A stretch of 33,624 bases of DNA from Pseudomarimonas arenosa (GTDB lineage: Bacteria > Pseudomonadota > Gammaproteobacteria > Xanthomonadales > Xanthomonadaceae): contig NZ_JACYTR010000053.1 of NCBI RefSeq assembly GCF_014841215.1, positions 1-33,624 on the forward strand. Direction: 5' to 3'. Of the stretch, positions 1-9,087 are shown piece after piece; positions within the stretch are counted from its first letter, which is position 1; the number at the start of each line of letters is the position of its first letter. Below the pieces are notes generated by a model that saw only the letters and a list, made by a program, of their open reading frames with translations, was not told where the DNA came from and searched no databases. The translations under genes and the position numbers were made by a program.

Positions 1-42
1 GACCGTGAACAACTGCTCCATGAAGACATCGGCTCCGCGCAT
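1..42 (-). CDS. Transposase N-terminus (IS5/IS1182-like), truncated by window edge
   Basis: Only the first 14 codons are visible: M-R-G-A-D-V-F-M-E-Q-L-F-T-V. An opening of the form M-(K/R)-G-x-D-x-(F/x)-x-E-x-L-F-T is characteristic of DDE transposases of the IS5/IS1182 group, in which the next residues are usually a leucine-rich 'EDFVPxxHPLR' stretch. An AAGGA ribosome binding site lies six bases upstream of the ATG at 42. The gene runs off the left edge, so family and integrity cannot be confirmed. The alternative is a chance short frame, but the match of start, ribosome site and motif argues against that. Confidence 0.65.
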   Translation of the reverse strand, partial: MRGADVFMEQLFTV

Positions 43-118
43 CGGGCTTCCTTGCCAGCGGTGTATCTGAAGGATGAGACAAGTTTACGATGCGAGGAGG
101 TATTTCAGCAGCCTGCTA
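1..118 (-). mobile_element. End of an insertion sequence, cut by the window edge
   Basis: The first 118 bases look like the upstream end of an IS element. They contain a transposase start codon on the minus strand at 42 with a good ribosome binding site. About 75 bases further out they reach TAGCAGGCTG (minus strand, 118-109), which would be the terminal inverted repeat. A near-identical decamer, TAGCAGCCTG, lies at 33502-33511 at the opposite edge of the window, in inverted relation. The outer boundary is inferred from that similarity, and no target-site duplication can be tested because the rest of the element is outside the window. Confidence 0.55.
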
Positions 119-161
119 GGGCTGGCGGCGTCTTTCTGCGCGACCTTGTGAAACACCCGGC

Positions 162-854
162 TTAGCGCACGCCGGCCTCGGCCAATCGCCCGCGTAGATA
201 CTCGCTGCGCTGCTCGGCCGGCGTGGCCAGCATTTCCTTGCGCAGCTCTTCACGCTGCCAGGGCGGCATACGTCGCACCAACTCGCGCATGCGCCGACGA
301 TCTTCGCGGCCCAGCCGCTGCAGCATGTCCCAGGTGGCTTGACGCTCTTCCGGCGGCACAAAGGCGAATACCCGGCGCGCCACGTCGGCCGCTTCGCGTG
401 CTCGCGCGCCCAGCATGAAGGCGCGGCGCTGCTCCGGGCTCATACGCTCGAACTCCTTGCGCAGCCGGGTGCGTTCCTGCGGCGGCAAATTGTTGAAGCG
501 TTGAAACTCGTGCCGCAGGCGCTGCTGTTCGCTTTCCGGCAATGATTGAAAGGCCTCGAAGCGCTCGCGCAAACGGGCCCGTTCGTCGGCTGGCAGGGCC
601 TGCCACTGGTCGAGTTTGCGCTGCAGTTGTTCACGCCGTTCCGGTGGCAGCTTGCGAATGCGCTCGGCGTTGGCCAGCAGTTGGGCGCGCTGCTCCAGCG
701 GCATGCCTTCCCAACGCTGGGCAAAGGCCGAAAGGATTTCCTGCTGCTGCGCATCCAGGCTGGCCCAGGGTAGGCTCGGCTGAGCCTGTAGCGCACCCGT
801 CCACAGCGCGGCGAGCAACAGCAGGCTCCAGCCCCGGAATGACTTAGCTGCCAT
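162..854 (-). CDS. DUF3106-type secreted helical-repeat protein
   Basis: This is a predicted periplasmic protein of 230 residues. The first 22 or so residues form a signal peptide (hydrophobic core LLLLAALW, likely cleavage after ALQA). The rest is highly charged helix built from degenerate units of about 23 residues of the type L-P-x-x-E-R-x-x-L-R-x-x-F/L-x-x-(F/W), for example near residues 68-145, which is the DUF3106 signature. No catalytic motif is visible. The ATG at 854 is preferred over a GTG at 863 because GGAG sits at a workable distance only for the ATG. The gene overlaps the end of the DUF3619-like gene by 11 bases and is the last gene of a three-gene operon with a sigma factor. 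By analogy to Spy/CnrX-type helical proteins it could sense or buffer envelope stress, but that is inference. Confidence 0.85.
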   Translation of the reverse strand: MAAKSFRGWSLLLLAALWTGALQAQPSLPWASLDAQQQEILSAFAQRWEGMPLEQRAQLLANAERIRKLPPERREQLQRKLDQWQALPADERARLRERFEAFQSLPESEQQRLRHEFQRFNNLPPQERTRLRKEFERMSPEQRRAFMLGARAREAADVARRVFAFVPPEERQATWDMLQRLGREDRRRMRELVRRMPPWQREELRKEMLATPAEQRSEYLRGRLAEAGVR

Positions 855-1230
855 TGGCGCCACTCTCCAGCCAGGCGTAGAACTCCAGGTCCTGCATCAG
901 GGCGTAGTCGGCCTCCGAGGCCAGCAGTTCGACGTCTGAGCTCGGCAAGGTCAGCGCCTGATCAAGCGGCTCCTCGATCACCATCGCCGGTGCTTCGACC
1001 GGCACCTGCGGGCTCGGCGTCATGCCGACCCCGGCGAACCACAGCAGCACGCTAGCCGCCGCGCCCAGACCAGCACCGAACCACAGCGGCAGTCTCGAAC
1101 GCGGCCGCTCGACGGCGGCCAAGGCATGGCGGCGCGCCGCGGCCAACTTGGCCAGGGTCGACGCCGGCAGGGCAGCGGCGTGCTGGTCGAGTAGCTCGCG
1201 GCTGCGCAGAATCCAGCGATCTTTGCTCAT
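844..1230 (-). CDS. DUF3619-like single-pass membrane protein, possible anti-sigma factor
   Basis: A 128-residue protein with a charged N-terminal segment (residues 1-46), one transmembrane helix (about 48-67, LWFGAGLGAAASVLLWFAG) and an acidic C-terminal part that would face the periplasm. The length, topology and position directly between an ECF-like sigma factor and a DUF3106 gene match the DUF3619 family found in this arrangement in Xanthomonadales. Its ATG overlaps the stop of the sigma gene in an ATGA junction (1227-1230), so translation is probably coupled. An anti-sigma role is a reasonable inference from topology and context, but no zinc-finger (ZAS) motif is visible and it may act differently. 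Confidence 0.8.
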   Translation of the reverse strand: MSKDRWILRSRELLDQHAAALPASTLAKLAAARRHALAAVERPRSRLPLWFGAGLGAAASVLLWFAGVGMTPSPQVPVEAPAMVIEEPLDQALTLPSSDVELLASEADYALMQDLEFYAWLESGANGS

Positions 1231-1820
1231 AGGTGCTTCTCCAAACGCCCACGCAGCACCTGCAGGGCGCGAAACAGATGCGTTTTCACGCTGCCTTCCG
1301 AGACTGCCATGGCGCTGGCCGTCTGCTGCACATCGAGGCCTTCCCAGACCCTGAGCAGGAACGCCTGGCGCTGGCGCAAGGGCAACTGGCGCAGGGCTTG
1401 CAACAGCGCCTCGGTGGCCTGTTGGTCGCTCAGCCGACTCAGCGGGCCCGGCTCGATCGGATCGGCCACCTGCTGCAGCGGATCGGTGGTCGAGTCCTCT
1501 TCGGCCATGCCGAGCCAGCCAAACCAGCGCCCGCGCAGACTGCGCTTTCGATACAGATCAACCAGCTTGGAGTCCAGCACCCGCCAGAACAGCAGCGGCC
1601 ACTGATCGGCTGGCTTGTCACGATAGCGCTTGACGAAGGCCAGCATGGTCTCCTGAACCACATCCAGAGCATCCTCATGATCGCGGCAACTCAGCTCGAC
1701 ATGACGCAGCGCGCGCCGCTCGACCGAGCGGAGAAACTGTTCCAAGCTGTCGACTGCGCTGTTTTCGGCCGTCATCAGGGATGCGAAGGAAGACGCCGTG
1801 GTGGCGATCGGGGCGGGCAT
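1227..1820 (-). CDS. RNA polymerase sigma factor, sigma-70 family (ECF-like)
   Basis: A 197-residue sigma factor with only regions 2 and 4. Region 2 contains DHEDALDVVQETMLAFVKRY, where the D-x-x-D-x-x-Q-E-x-(M/F) pattern of the core-binding helix is clear. Region 4 contains LPLRQRQAFLLRVWEGLD followed by the helix-turn-helix Q-Q-T-A-S-A-M-A-V-S-E-G-S-V-K-T-H. The frame is open to 1904, but the ATG at 1820 has GAGG nine bases upstream; a further ATG at 1775 is also possible. It leads an operon with the membrane protein and the secreted repeat protein downstream. Its upstream region is shared, divergently, with priA. Confidence 0.92.
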   Translation of the reverse strand: MPAPIATTASSFASLMTAENSAVDSLEQFLRSVERRALRHVELSCRDHEDALDVVQETMLAFVKRYRDKPADQWPLLFWRVLDSKLVDLYRKRSLRGRWFGWLGMAEEDSTTDPLQQVADPIEPGPLSRLSDQQATEALLQALRQLPLRQRQAFLLRVWEGLDVQQTASAMAVSEGSVKTHLFRALQVLRGRLEKHL

Positions 1821-2007
1821 TCTAGCGATCCTCAAGGCTCCTGTATGTGGCGGCCGGGTCGGTGCCGACCGATCGGCGGCCGGGGTTGGCGTGCCGACTG
1901 CCACAGTGGCAGCCGGTTCTGGAGTGTCAACGCTCGGGCGGATATATGGTTGACAAGACGATCAAATGGCTCTCTCAGGCTTTGTAGCGGGCTTCGCTCG
2001 TGGAACG

Positions 2008-2222
2008 TTGTGCACAGCGGCGAAATCTTCGTCACAGGTGTTTCACAATGACCGGGGAAAAAGCGATCTTGTTCACAAAGAAATTTGTAAGTAGCTGATT
2101 TATATATGTTAAAGATGAGTGGCGAAAACTTCACCAAGTAGGCCGGAAGCCACATTTTCCGGGCCTCTGGCGCCCTACTTCCGTGGCTCTTCCACAAACT
2201 TATCCACAGCTGCTGTGGATAA
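2008..2222. promoter_or_regulatory. Cluster of DnaA-box-like 9-mers in an AT-rich divergent region
   Basis: Against the relaxed DnaA box TT(A/T)TNCACA, two perfect boxes lie at 2200-2208 (plus) and 2214-2222 (minus). Single-mismatch boxes lie at 2008-2016 (TTGTGCACA), 2039-2047 (TGTTTCACA), 2069-2077 (TTGTTCACA) and 2188-2196 (TCTTCCACA), all on the plus strand. The first three start 31 and 30 bases apart, close to three helical turns. The AT-rich stretch 2097-2118 (GATTTATATATGTTAAAGAT and two more bases) sits between the groups. The region separates the divergent sigma factor and priA genes. It may be a DnaA-controlled promoter, a DnaA-titrating site or a replication origin; the usual origin marker dnaA is not in the window. 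Confidence 0.55.
2200..2222. promoter_or_regulatory. Inverted pair of perfect DnaA boxes
   Basis: TTATCCACAG and CTGTGGATAA form a 10-bp perfect inverted repeat around the 3-base spacer CTG. Each arm contains the exact consensus DnaA box TTATCCACA. The pair lies 60-83 bases upstream of the first possible priA start codon, so it is well placed to affect priA transcription as well as to bind DnaA for other purposes. Confidence 0.75.
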
Positions 2223-2282
2223 TTCGGAAACCTCCTTGAATACAATGCGTTACCGATCATTGTTAAGTCATTTGCCAGCAAT

Positions 2283-4575
<2,293 letters not shown>

Positions 4576-4577
<2 letters not shown>

Positions 4578-4746
4578 TTCGTGATTGGTGATTTGCCAAA
4601 ACGGGCCCGGCGATGACCCGGTAACCGGGCCACTTTCCTCCTGTCCGCGCATAGCAAAACGCCGCTGAGCAAGTCAGCGGCGTCAACTCTTGCTGCGGCG
4701 GTGGCGAATCGCGCTCTTACCACGAATCACGAATCACCAATCACGG
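4576..4746. repeat. Inverted-arm tandem 7-mer element, copy 1
   Basis: Left arm 4576-4595 reads as 7-base units GTGATTC/GTGATTG/GTGATTT. The right arm 4721-4746 is the same kind of sequence in inverted orientation (CACGAATCACGAATCACCAA and six further bases). The arms enclose about 125 bases that also contain the rpoH terminator hairpin. The left arm begins inside the priA stop codon and the right arm ends three bases before the rpoH stop. A second element with units GGGATTC occurs at 11783-11948. The shared 7-base period and the inverted layout suggest one dispersed repeat family. Confidence 0.7.
4659..4683 (-). terminator. Rho-independent terminator of rpoH
   Basis: ACGCCGCTGA and TCAGCGGCGT form a perfect 10-bp stem with a GCAAG loop. 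Read on the minus strand the hairpin is followed directly by TTTTGCT, giving a U-run for the rpoH transcript. On the plus strand there is no T-run, so termination of priA from the other side would be weak. Confidence 0.8.
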
Positions 4747-4749
4747 CCT

Positions 4750-5610
4750 TCAAGCCACAAACAACGACTTCATCTTCTTCATCGCGTTGGCTTCGATCTG
4801 GCGGATGCGTTCGGCGCTGACGCCGTATTCGTCGGCCAGTTCCTGCAGGGTGATCTTGCTGTCATCGTCCAGCCAGCGACGGCGGATGATGTCGCGCGAG
4901 CGGGCGTCGAGGCGGGCCAAGCCTTGCCGCAGGCGGTCGAGCTGGTCGGTTTCCTCGTCTTCCATCTCATGCACCAGGGACGGGTCAACGCCATGGTCTT
5001 CGAGGTAGGCCACCGGCGCCGGCGGCGCTTCGTCGTCGGAGTCGACCGGGGCATCGAAGCCGATGTCGCGGCCATTCAAACGGGCTTCCATCTCGAGTAC
5101 ATCAGACGCCTGCACGTTCAATTCGCGGGCAATCGTCTCGACTTCTTCGTGGTTCATCCAGCCGAGGCGCTTGCGCGACTTGCGCAGATTGAAGAACAGC
5201 TTGCGCTGTGCCTTGGTGGTAGCGACCTTGACGATGCGCCAGTTGCGCAGGATGAACTCGTGCATCTCGGCGCGAATCCAGTGCACGGCAAAGCTGACCA
5301 GGCGCACGCCGACATTCGGGTCGAAGCGCTTGACCGCCTTCATCAGGCCGATATTGCCTTCCTGCACCAGATCGCCCATCTGCAGACCATAGCCGTTGTA
5401 GCCGCGGGCGACGTGGACGACGAAGCGCAGATGCGACATGACCAGGGCACGCGCGGCGTCCAGGTCATCATCTTCCTGGTACTTTTGCGCCAGCGCGGAC
5501 TCTTCTTCGGCAGTCAGCATGGGCAGGCGGTTGACCGCGCCGATGTAGGCATCGAGCGAGCCCAGCGCGTTCGGTACCGGCAGGTTGTAAGCCACCAGGG
5601 CATTTGTCAT
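4750..5610 (-). CDS. rpoH: RNA polymerase sigma factor RpoH (heat-shock sigma-32)
   Basis: RpoH directs RNA polymerase to heat-shock promoters. The protein, 286 residues from the ATG at 5610, carries region 2 ([18 protein letters not shown], about 81-98) and the RpoH-specific box QRKLFFNLR (about 135-143), which separates it from RpoD and RpoS. The region 4 helix-turn-helix ends [17 protein letters not shown]. An upstream in-frame ATG at 5622 exists, but GGAG six bases ahead of 5610 favours the inner start. A CIRCE operator lies 22 bases upstream of this start, implying repression by HrcA. An acidic stretch near residues 188-196 is typical of the variable linker. Its terminator is at 4659-4683. 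Confidence 0.97.
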   Translation of the reverse strand: MTNALVAYNLPVPNALGSLDAYIGAVNRLPMLTAEEESALAQKYQEDDDLDAARALVMSHLRFVVHVARGYNGYGLQMGDLVQEGNIGLMKAVKRFDPNVGVRLVSFAVHWIRAEMHEFILRNWRIVKVATTKAQRKLFFNLRKSRKRLGWMNHEEVETIARELNVQASDVLEMEARLNGRDIGFDAPVDSDDEAPPAPVAYLEDHGVDPSLVHEMEDEETDQLDRLRQGLARLDARSRDIIRRRWLDDDSKITLQELADEYGVSAERIRQIEANAMKKMKSLFVA

Positions 5611-5631
5611 GGCGTTCTCCATGTCCCAATC

Positions 5632-5658
5632 TTAGCAGTCCGGCCGTTAGAGTGCTAA
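5632..5658. promoter_or_regulatory. CIRCE element (HrcA operator) upstream of rpoH
   Basis: The sequence reads TTAGCAGTC, nine bases, GAGTGCTAA. The CIRCE consensus is TTAGCACTC-N9-GAGTGCTAA, so 17 of 18 arm positions match and the spacer has exactly nine bases. It lies 10 bases from the outer and 22 bases from the preferred start codon of rpoH, which is where CIRCE usually sits, within or just before the 5' leader. CIRCE is bound by the repressor HrcA, best known at groESL and dnaK operons. No hrcA gene is in the window. Confidence 0.88.
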
Positions 5659-5703
5659 AGCGGGGGCGTAGTTCCCCTGCCCCGCGCCCTGGTTGAAGAC
5701 GAT

Positions 5704-6426
5704 TCAGGCTGTCGCCGGCAAGGACCAATCTATGGGGGCGAGCCCGCGGCCTTTCAAGTAGCGATTGGCGGCACCAAAGTGGCCGCAGCCGATAAAGCCG
5801 CGGTAGGCCGACAGCGGCGAGGGGTGCGGTGCGCGCAGCACGCAGTGGCGCTGGCGATCGATCAGGGCACCTTTCTTTTGCGCGTAGCTGCCCCAGAGCA
5901 TGAACACCAGATGTTCCCGGCCCTGGTTGAGGCGAGCGATCGCGGCATCGGTAAAGTCCTCCCAGCCGCGCCCGGCGTGACTACCCGGCTTGCCGTCCTC
6001 GACGCTGAGCACGGCATTCAACAGCAGCACGCCACGCCCAGCCCAGGCCTGGAGACAGCCATGCGGCGGTGCCACCAGGCCAAGGTCGCGCTCCAGCTCA
6101 GCATAGATATTGCGCAGTGAAGGCGGCACCGGCACCCCAGGCGACACCGAAAAGCACAGCCCATGCGCCTGGCCCGGCCCGTGGTAGGGATCCTGCCCCA
6201 GAATCACCACCTTGACCTGATCGAACGGGGTCTGGTCGAAGGCGGCAAACATGCGCTTGCCAGGCGGATAGATGCGCTTGCCGGCGCGCAGCTCGGCACG
6301 CAGAAAGGCGCTCAGGGCCTGCATCGGCGCAGATTGCAGCTGATCTTCCAGCTGCGCTGCCCAGCCCGGCTCCAGCCGGATCCGCGACTCCGCCGGCGCC
6401 GCGGTGGCGCTGTCGAGCTCGCTCAC
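5704..6426 (-). CDS. ung: Uracil-DNA glycosylase, family 1
   Basis: The enzyme removes uracil from DNA to start base-excision repair. The 240-residue protein has the catalytic water-activating motif GQDPYH at residues 77-82 (Asp79) and the DNA-intercalating loop [10 protein letters not shown] starting at His201. The uracil-binding stretch [17 protein letters not shown] lies around 134-150 and [12 protein letters not shown] around 175-186. All family-1 hallmarks are present. The start codon is GTG, placed seven bases after the stop of the response-regulator gene, so it is probably the last gene of the ftsE-ftsX-regulator operon. The ribosome site is weak, which fits translational coupling. Confidence 0.97.
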   Translation of the reverse strand: MSELDSATAAPAESRIRLEPGWAAQLEDQLQSAPMQALSAFLRAELRAGKRIYPPGKRMFAAFDQTPFDQVKVVILGQDPYHGPGQAHGLCFSVSPGVPVPPSLRNIYAELERDLGLVAPPHGCLQAWAGRGVLLLNAVLSVEDGKPGSHAGRGWEDFTDAAIARLNQGREHLVFMLWGSYAQKKGALIDRQRHCVLRAPHPSPLSAYRGFIGCGHFGAANRYLKGRGLAPIDWSLPATA

Positions 6427-6433
6427 ACCGCGC

Positions 6434-7288
6434 TCAGCCGGCCGGCTGCGACTTGGCCACCTTCTCGCGCATCATCCGACCGACCCGCAGCTGGAAAAGC
6501 ACCTTGGTGACCAGCAGACGTTCCTCGATCGGCTTTTGCACCAGATCATTGGCACCGGCGCGCAGCAGGGCGCTCTGGTTGGCCGGGTTGTCGTCGCCGG
6601 TCATCACCAGGATCGGCAACTGCGCCTTGCCGTACTCGAACACATTGCGCACGTGGTCGAGCAGGTCGGCGCCGGTCATGCCGCCCTTCAAATAGACGTC
6701 GGTCAATACCACATCGGGGCCGGGAATGCGGCCCTGGGCCATCGCCGTTTCCAGATGGGCAATGCCATCCTCAACGCTGGGCACGTGAATCACCTGCAAG
6801 CCGTTTTTCTCCAGCATGCGGCGGGTGGCCATCGCCACCACCTTGCTGTCTTCGACATACAGCACTTCACCACCGCTATCGTCATTGCAGACGTAGCCGC
6901 GGATGAAGGCGGTCAGGGCGGCAAAGCCCAGCGATTTGTCGAAGTAGTCGGTGACATCATCGGTAAAGCTGCGGTTGACCAGCCGTTCCTGCACGTCACC
7001 GGAGACCACGATGATCGGGATATAGGCCTGCGGCGCGTGTTCGCGCACGAAATGGGCCAATTCCATGCCATCCATGTCGGGTAGACGCAGGGCGGTGGTG
7101 ACCAGATCGACCACGCCTTCCTGCAGCGCCGCCTTGGCTTCGGCGCCGGTTTCGCAGCTGATCACGGTGACATTGGGCACGTCCTTGATCAGCAGCGTCT
7201 CAATCATCTTGCGTACCACCTTGGAGCCGTCCACCACCATGATGCGCGGCGTCTCCGAGCTGATATGTCGGGTGATGCTGGTGCTCAT
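6434..7288 (-). CDS. Response regulator with two receiver domains, the first degenerate
   Basis: The 284-residue protein consists of two CheY-like receivers and nothing else. Receiver 1 (about residues 14-133) has Ala66 where the phospho-accepting aspartate should be, in [10 protein letters not shown], and VDG in place of the acidic VDD pair. It keeps Ser97 and Lys118. Receiver 2 (about 141-268) is complete: Glu146/Asp147, phospho-site Asp197 ([11 protein letters not shown]), Thr230 and Lys252 (QKP). There is no DNA-binding or enzymatic output domain. The ATG at 7288 has GAGG nine bases upstream and overlaps the ftsX stop (ATGA type), so it is translated with ftsEX. It may link a sensor kinase to division or to another protein partner; no cognate kinase is nearby. 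Confidence 0.9.
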   Translation of the reverse strand: MSTSITRHISSETPRIMVVDGSKVVRKMIETLLIKDVPNVTVISCETGAEAKAALQEGVVDLVTTALRLPDMDGMELAHFVREHAPQAYIPIIVVSGDVQERLVNRSFTDDVTDYFDKSLGFAALTAFIRGYVCNDDSGGEVLYVEDSKVVAMATRRMLEKNGLQVIHVPSVEDGIAHLETAMAQGRIPGPDVVLTDVYLKGGMTGADLLDHVRNVFEYGKAQLPILVMTGDDNPANQSALLRAGANDLVQKPIEERLLVTKVLFQLRVGRMMREKVAKSQPAG

Positions 7289-8223
7289 GCCTGAACCTCG
7301 GCTCGGCGCAATTGCTGGCCCACCACCAGAAAAGCACCGATCCATCCCAACATCAAGGCGATTGCTATCACTCCAGCCCACTCCCATGGTTCGCCCAGCC
7401 AGGGCTGAAATTCGCTGCCATAACTGGTGATCAATCGTTGCAATGGCGCGGCCACCGCTTCAGCCAAGCCCCAGGCCACCGCCAAGGCCAAGCCGCCAGC
7501 AAACACACCGTAACACGCGCCGAGATAGAGGAACGGTCGACGAATGAAGCGATCGCTGGCGCCCAGCAATCGCAGCACGGCGATCTCCTCCGCCCGCCCC
7601 TGGATCTCCAGCCGCACCGTATTTCCCACCACCAGGATCACCCCCATGCCCAACAGTACCGAGGCCAGCAGAGCCACCCGTCGGCCAAGACCGAGCCAGG
7701 CGGCCAACCGCTCACGCCACTCAGCATCATGCTGCACCAAGTCAACCTCGGGCAATCCGCGCAATTCAGCGGCCAAGGCGTGATCGTCACTGCCCTGGCG
7801 CGGCACGATCAGCGCCACCCAAGGCAGGGGGTTGCGCTCCAGGGCACCCAGGGCGTCGGCCAGATCACGCATCTGCTTCAGCTCATCCAGTCCCTGCTCG
7901 GGACTGCGCAGGTTGAGCTCGGCCACCCGCGGATCGTCGCGCCAGCGCTGGCCGAACTGCGCGGCTTCCTCGGCGCTGAGCTGGGGCTGAAAGAACAGAT
8001 TGATTTCGCGCGAATCGCGCAGGCCGGAGGCGAAGCGATCGGCCTCCTTGACCAAGGCTGCCAGGCACACCGGCAGGGCGATCGCCAGCCCCAGCACCGA
8101 CAGCGTCAACACACTGGCCAGCGGCCGCCGCAGCAAGCTGGACAGACTGTCGACCAGGCCGCGCCGATGGCTGCGCAGCCAGGCGCGCGGCGCGCTGTCG
8201 CGATCGGCACGGCGCGCGTTCAT
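7285..8223 (-). CDS. ftsX: Cell division protein FtsX (permease-like)
   Basis: FtsX is the membrane partner of the ATPase FtsE; the pair transmits cytoplasmic signals to periplasmic peptidoglycan hydrolases at the division site. The 312-residue protein has a basic N-terminus, one transmembrane helix (about 38-60) and a large extracellular domain (about 65-180). Three C-terminal helices lie around 183-205, 231-255 and 283-303, the classical FtsX topology. The coupling helix region R-L-E-I-Q-G-R-A-E-E-I-A-V-L-R-L-L-G-A-S is well conserved. It overlaps ftsE by four bases at its start and the response-regulator gene by four bases at its end, so all three are probably translated as a unit. Confidence 0.96.
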   Translation of the reverse strand: MNARRADRDSAPRAWLRSHRRGLVDSLSSLLRRPLASVLTLSVLGLAIALPVCLAALVKEADRFASGLRDSREINLFFQPQLSAEEAAQFGQRWRDDPRVAELNLRSPEQGLDELKQMRDLADALGALERNPLPWVALIVPRQGSDDHALAAELRGLPEVDLVQHDAEWRERLAAWLGLGRRVALLASVLLGMGVILVVGNTVRLEIQGRAEEIAVLRLLGASDRFIRRPFLYLGACYGVFAGGLALAVAWGLAEAVAAPLQRLITSYGSEFQPWLGEPWEWAGVIAIALMLGWIGAFLVVGQQLRRAEVQA

Positions 8224-8936
8224 GCCGGGTCCTCCTGGCCGTCTTCCAGCTCGGACTCAGGTTCGGGGCGGAAATCATCGATCAAGCGGCCCTTGTCCAG
8301 CACCAGCACGCGCTTGCGCATACGCTTGATCAGCGGCAGATCATGGCTGGCTACCATCACCGCGGTACCTTGCGCCGGCAATTCGGCCAGCAGGCCCATC
8401 ACTTCCTCAGCCAGTTGCGGATCGAGATTGCCGGTCGGTTCGTCGGCCACCAACAAAGGCGGCTGACCGACGATGGCCCGGGCGATGCCGACGCGCTGCT
8501 GCTCGCCGGTCGACAGCAAGCCGGGCCGGGCCTGCAGCCGATCGCCCAGCCCCAGGCGTTCCAGAGTAATGCGCACCCGCTTGCCGATCTCACTCGGTTT
8601 CACTCCGGCGATCAACAGCGGCAAGGCGACATTGTCGTACACACTGCGATCCATCAACAGTCGATGATCCTGAAACACCACGCCGACCCGACGCCGATGG
8701 GTCGGCAAGGCGCCGCGCCGCAGGCGGCCCAGGTTGCGTCCCTCGAACAACACGCTGCCGCTGCTGGCCCGGTCGGCGGCATAGACCAGACGCAGCAAGG
8801 TGGTCTTGCCGGCACCGGAATGACCGGTGATGAAACTGAAATCGGCTGACGCGAGTTGAAAGCTGACATCCAGCAAGGCCTGTTGCCCCGACACGAAGCG
8901 CCGACTGACCCGGTCGAATTGCAGTAGGGCGGTCAC
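8220..8936 (-). CDS. ftsE: Cell division ATP-binding protein FtsE
   Basis: FtsE is the ABC-type ATPase that works with FtsX at the septum. In the 238-residue protein the Walker A motif is GHSGAGKTT (38-46), the Q-loop Gln is at 89, the signature is LSTGEQQ (141-147; Thr replaces the usual first Gly) and Walker B is LLVADEP (161-167), followed by TGNLD. An acidic C-terminal tail (from about 222) extends beyond the usual end. The start codon is GTG at 8936, with a strong GGGAGG ribosome site seven bases upstream. It heads the ftsE-ftsX-response regulator-ung operon. Confidence 0.97.
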   Translation of the reverse strand: MTALLQFDRVSRRFVSGQQALLDVSFQLASADFSFITGHSGAGKTTLLRLVYAADRASSGSVLFEGRNLGRLRRGALPTHRRRVGVVFQDHRLLMDRSVYDNVALPLLIAGVKPSEIGKRVRITLERLGLGDRLQARPGLLSTGEQQRVGIARAIVGQPPLLVADEPTGNLDPQLAEEVMGLLAELPAQGTAVMVASHDLPLIKRMRKRVLVLDKGRLIDDFRPEPESELEDGQEDPA

Positions 8937-8983
8937 GCTCTCGCCTCCCGCGCTGCCGCAGCCGAGCCCAATTCGCCTTTCAA

Positions 8984-9035
8984 GCCCCCTTGAGTCAAGG
9001 GGGCGGCGCGGCGCGTAGCGACGCGCGGGGGCTGT
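8984..9035. repeat. Two adjacent GC-rich palindromes, part of a dispersed repeat
   Basis: GCCCCCTTGA (8984-8993) and TCAAGGGGGC (8995-9004) form a perfect 10-bp inverted repeat around one base. A second hairpin, GCGCGT-AGCG-ACGCGC (9011-9026), follows immediately. The motif ACGCGCGGGGGCTGT at 9021-9035 recurs with one extra base at 31399-31414. The element lies in the 151-base gap between gspF and ftsE and could end gspF transcription, but no T-run follows on the minus strand. Nothing else recognisable is in this gap except the ftsE ribosome site. Confidence 0.6.
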
Positions 9036-9087
9036 GGAAGCAATTCCGAGCCCCGACCGAAAGGCAATGCAAGAACAACTCGCGTAA

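Noticed and set aside
1233-2051. A 272-codon plus-strand frame opposite the sigma factor
   Set aside because: Sigma regions 2 and 4 are clear on the other strand, and this frame runs through the DnaA-box region without any motif.
4690-5658. A 322-codon plus-strand frame opposite rpoH
   Set aside because: It is the antisense shadow of rpoH and runs through both the rpoH terminator and the CIRCE element.
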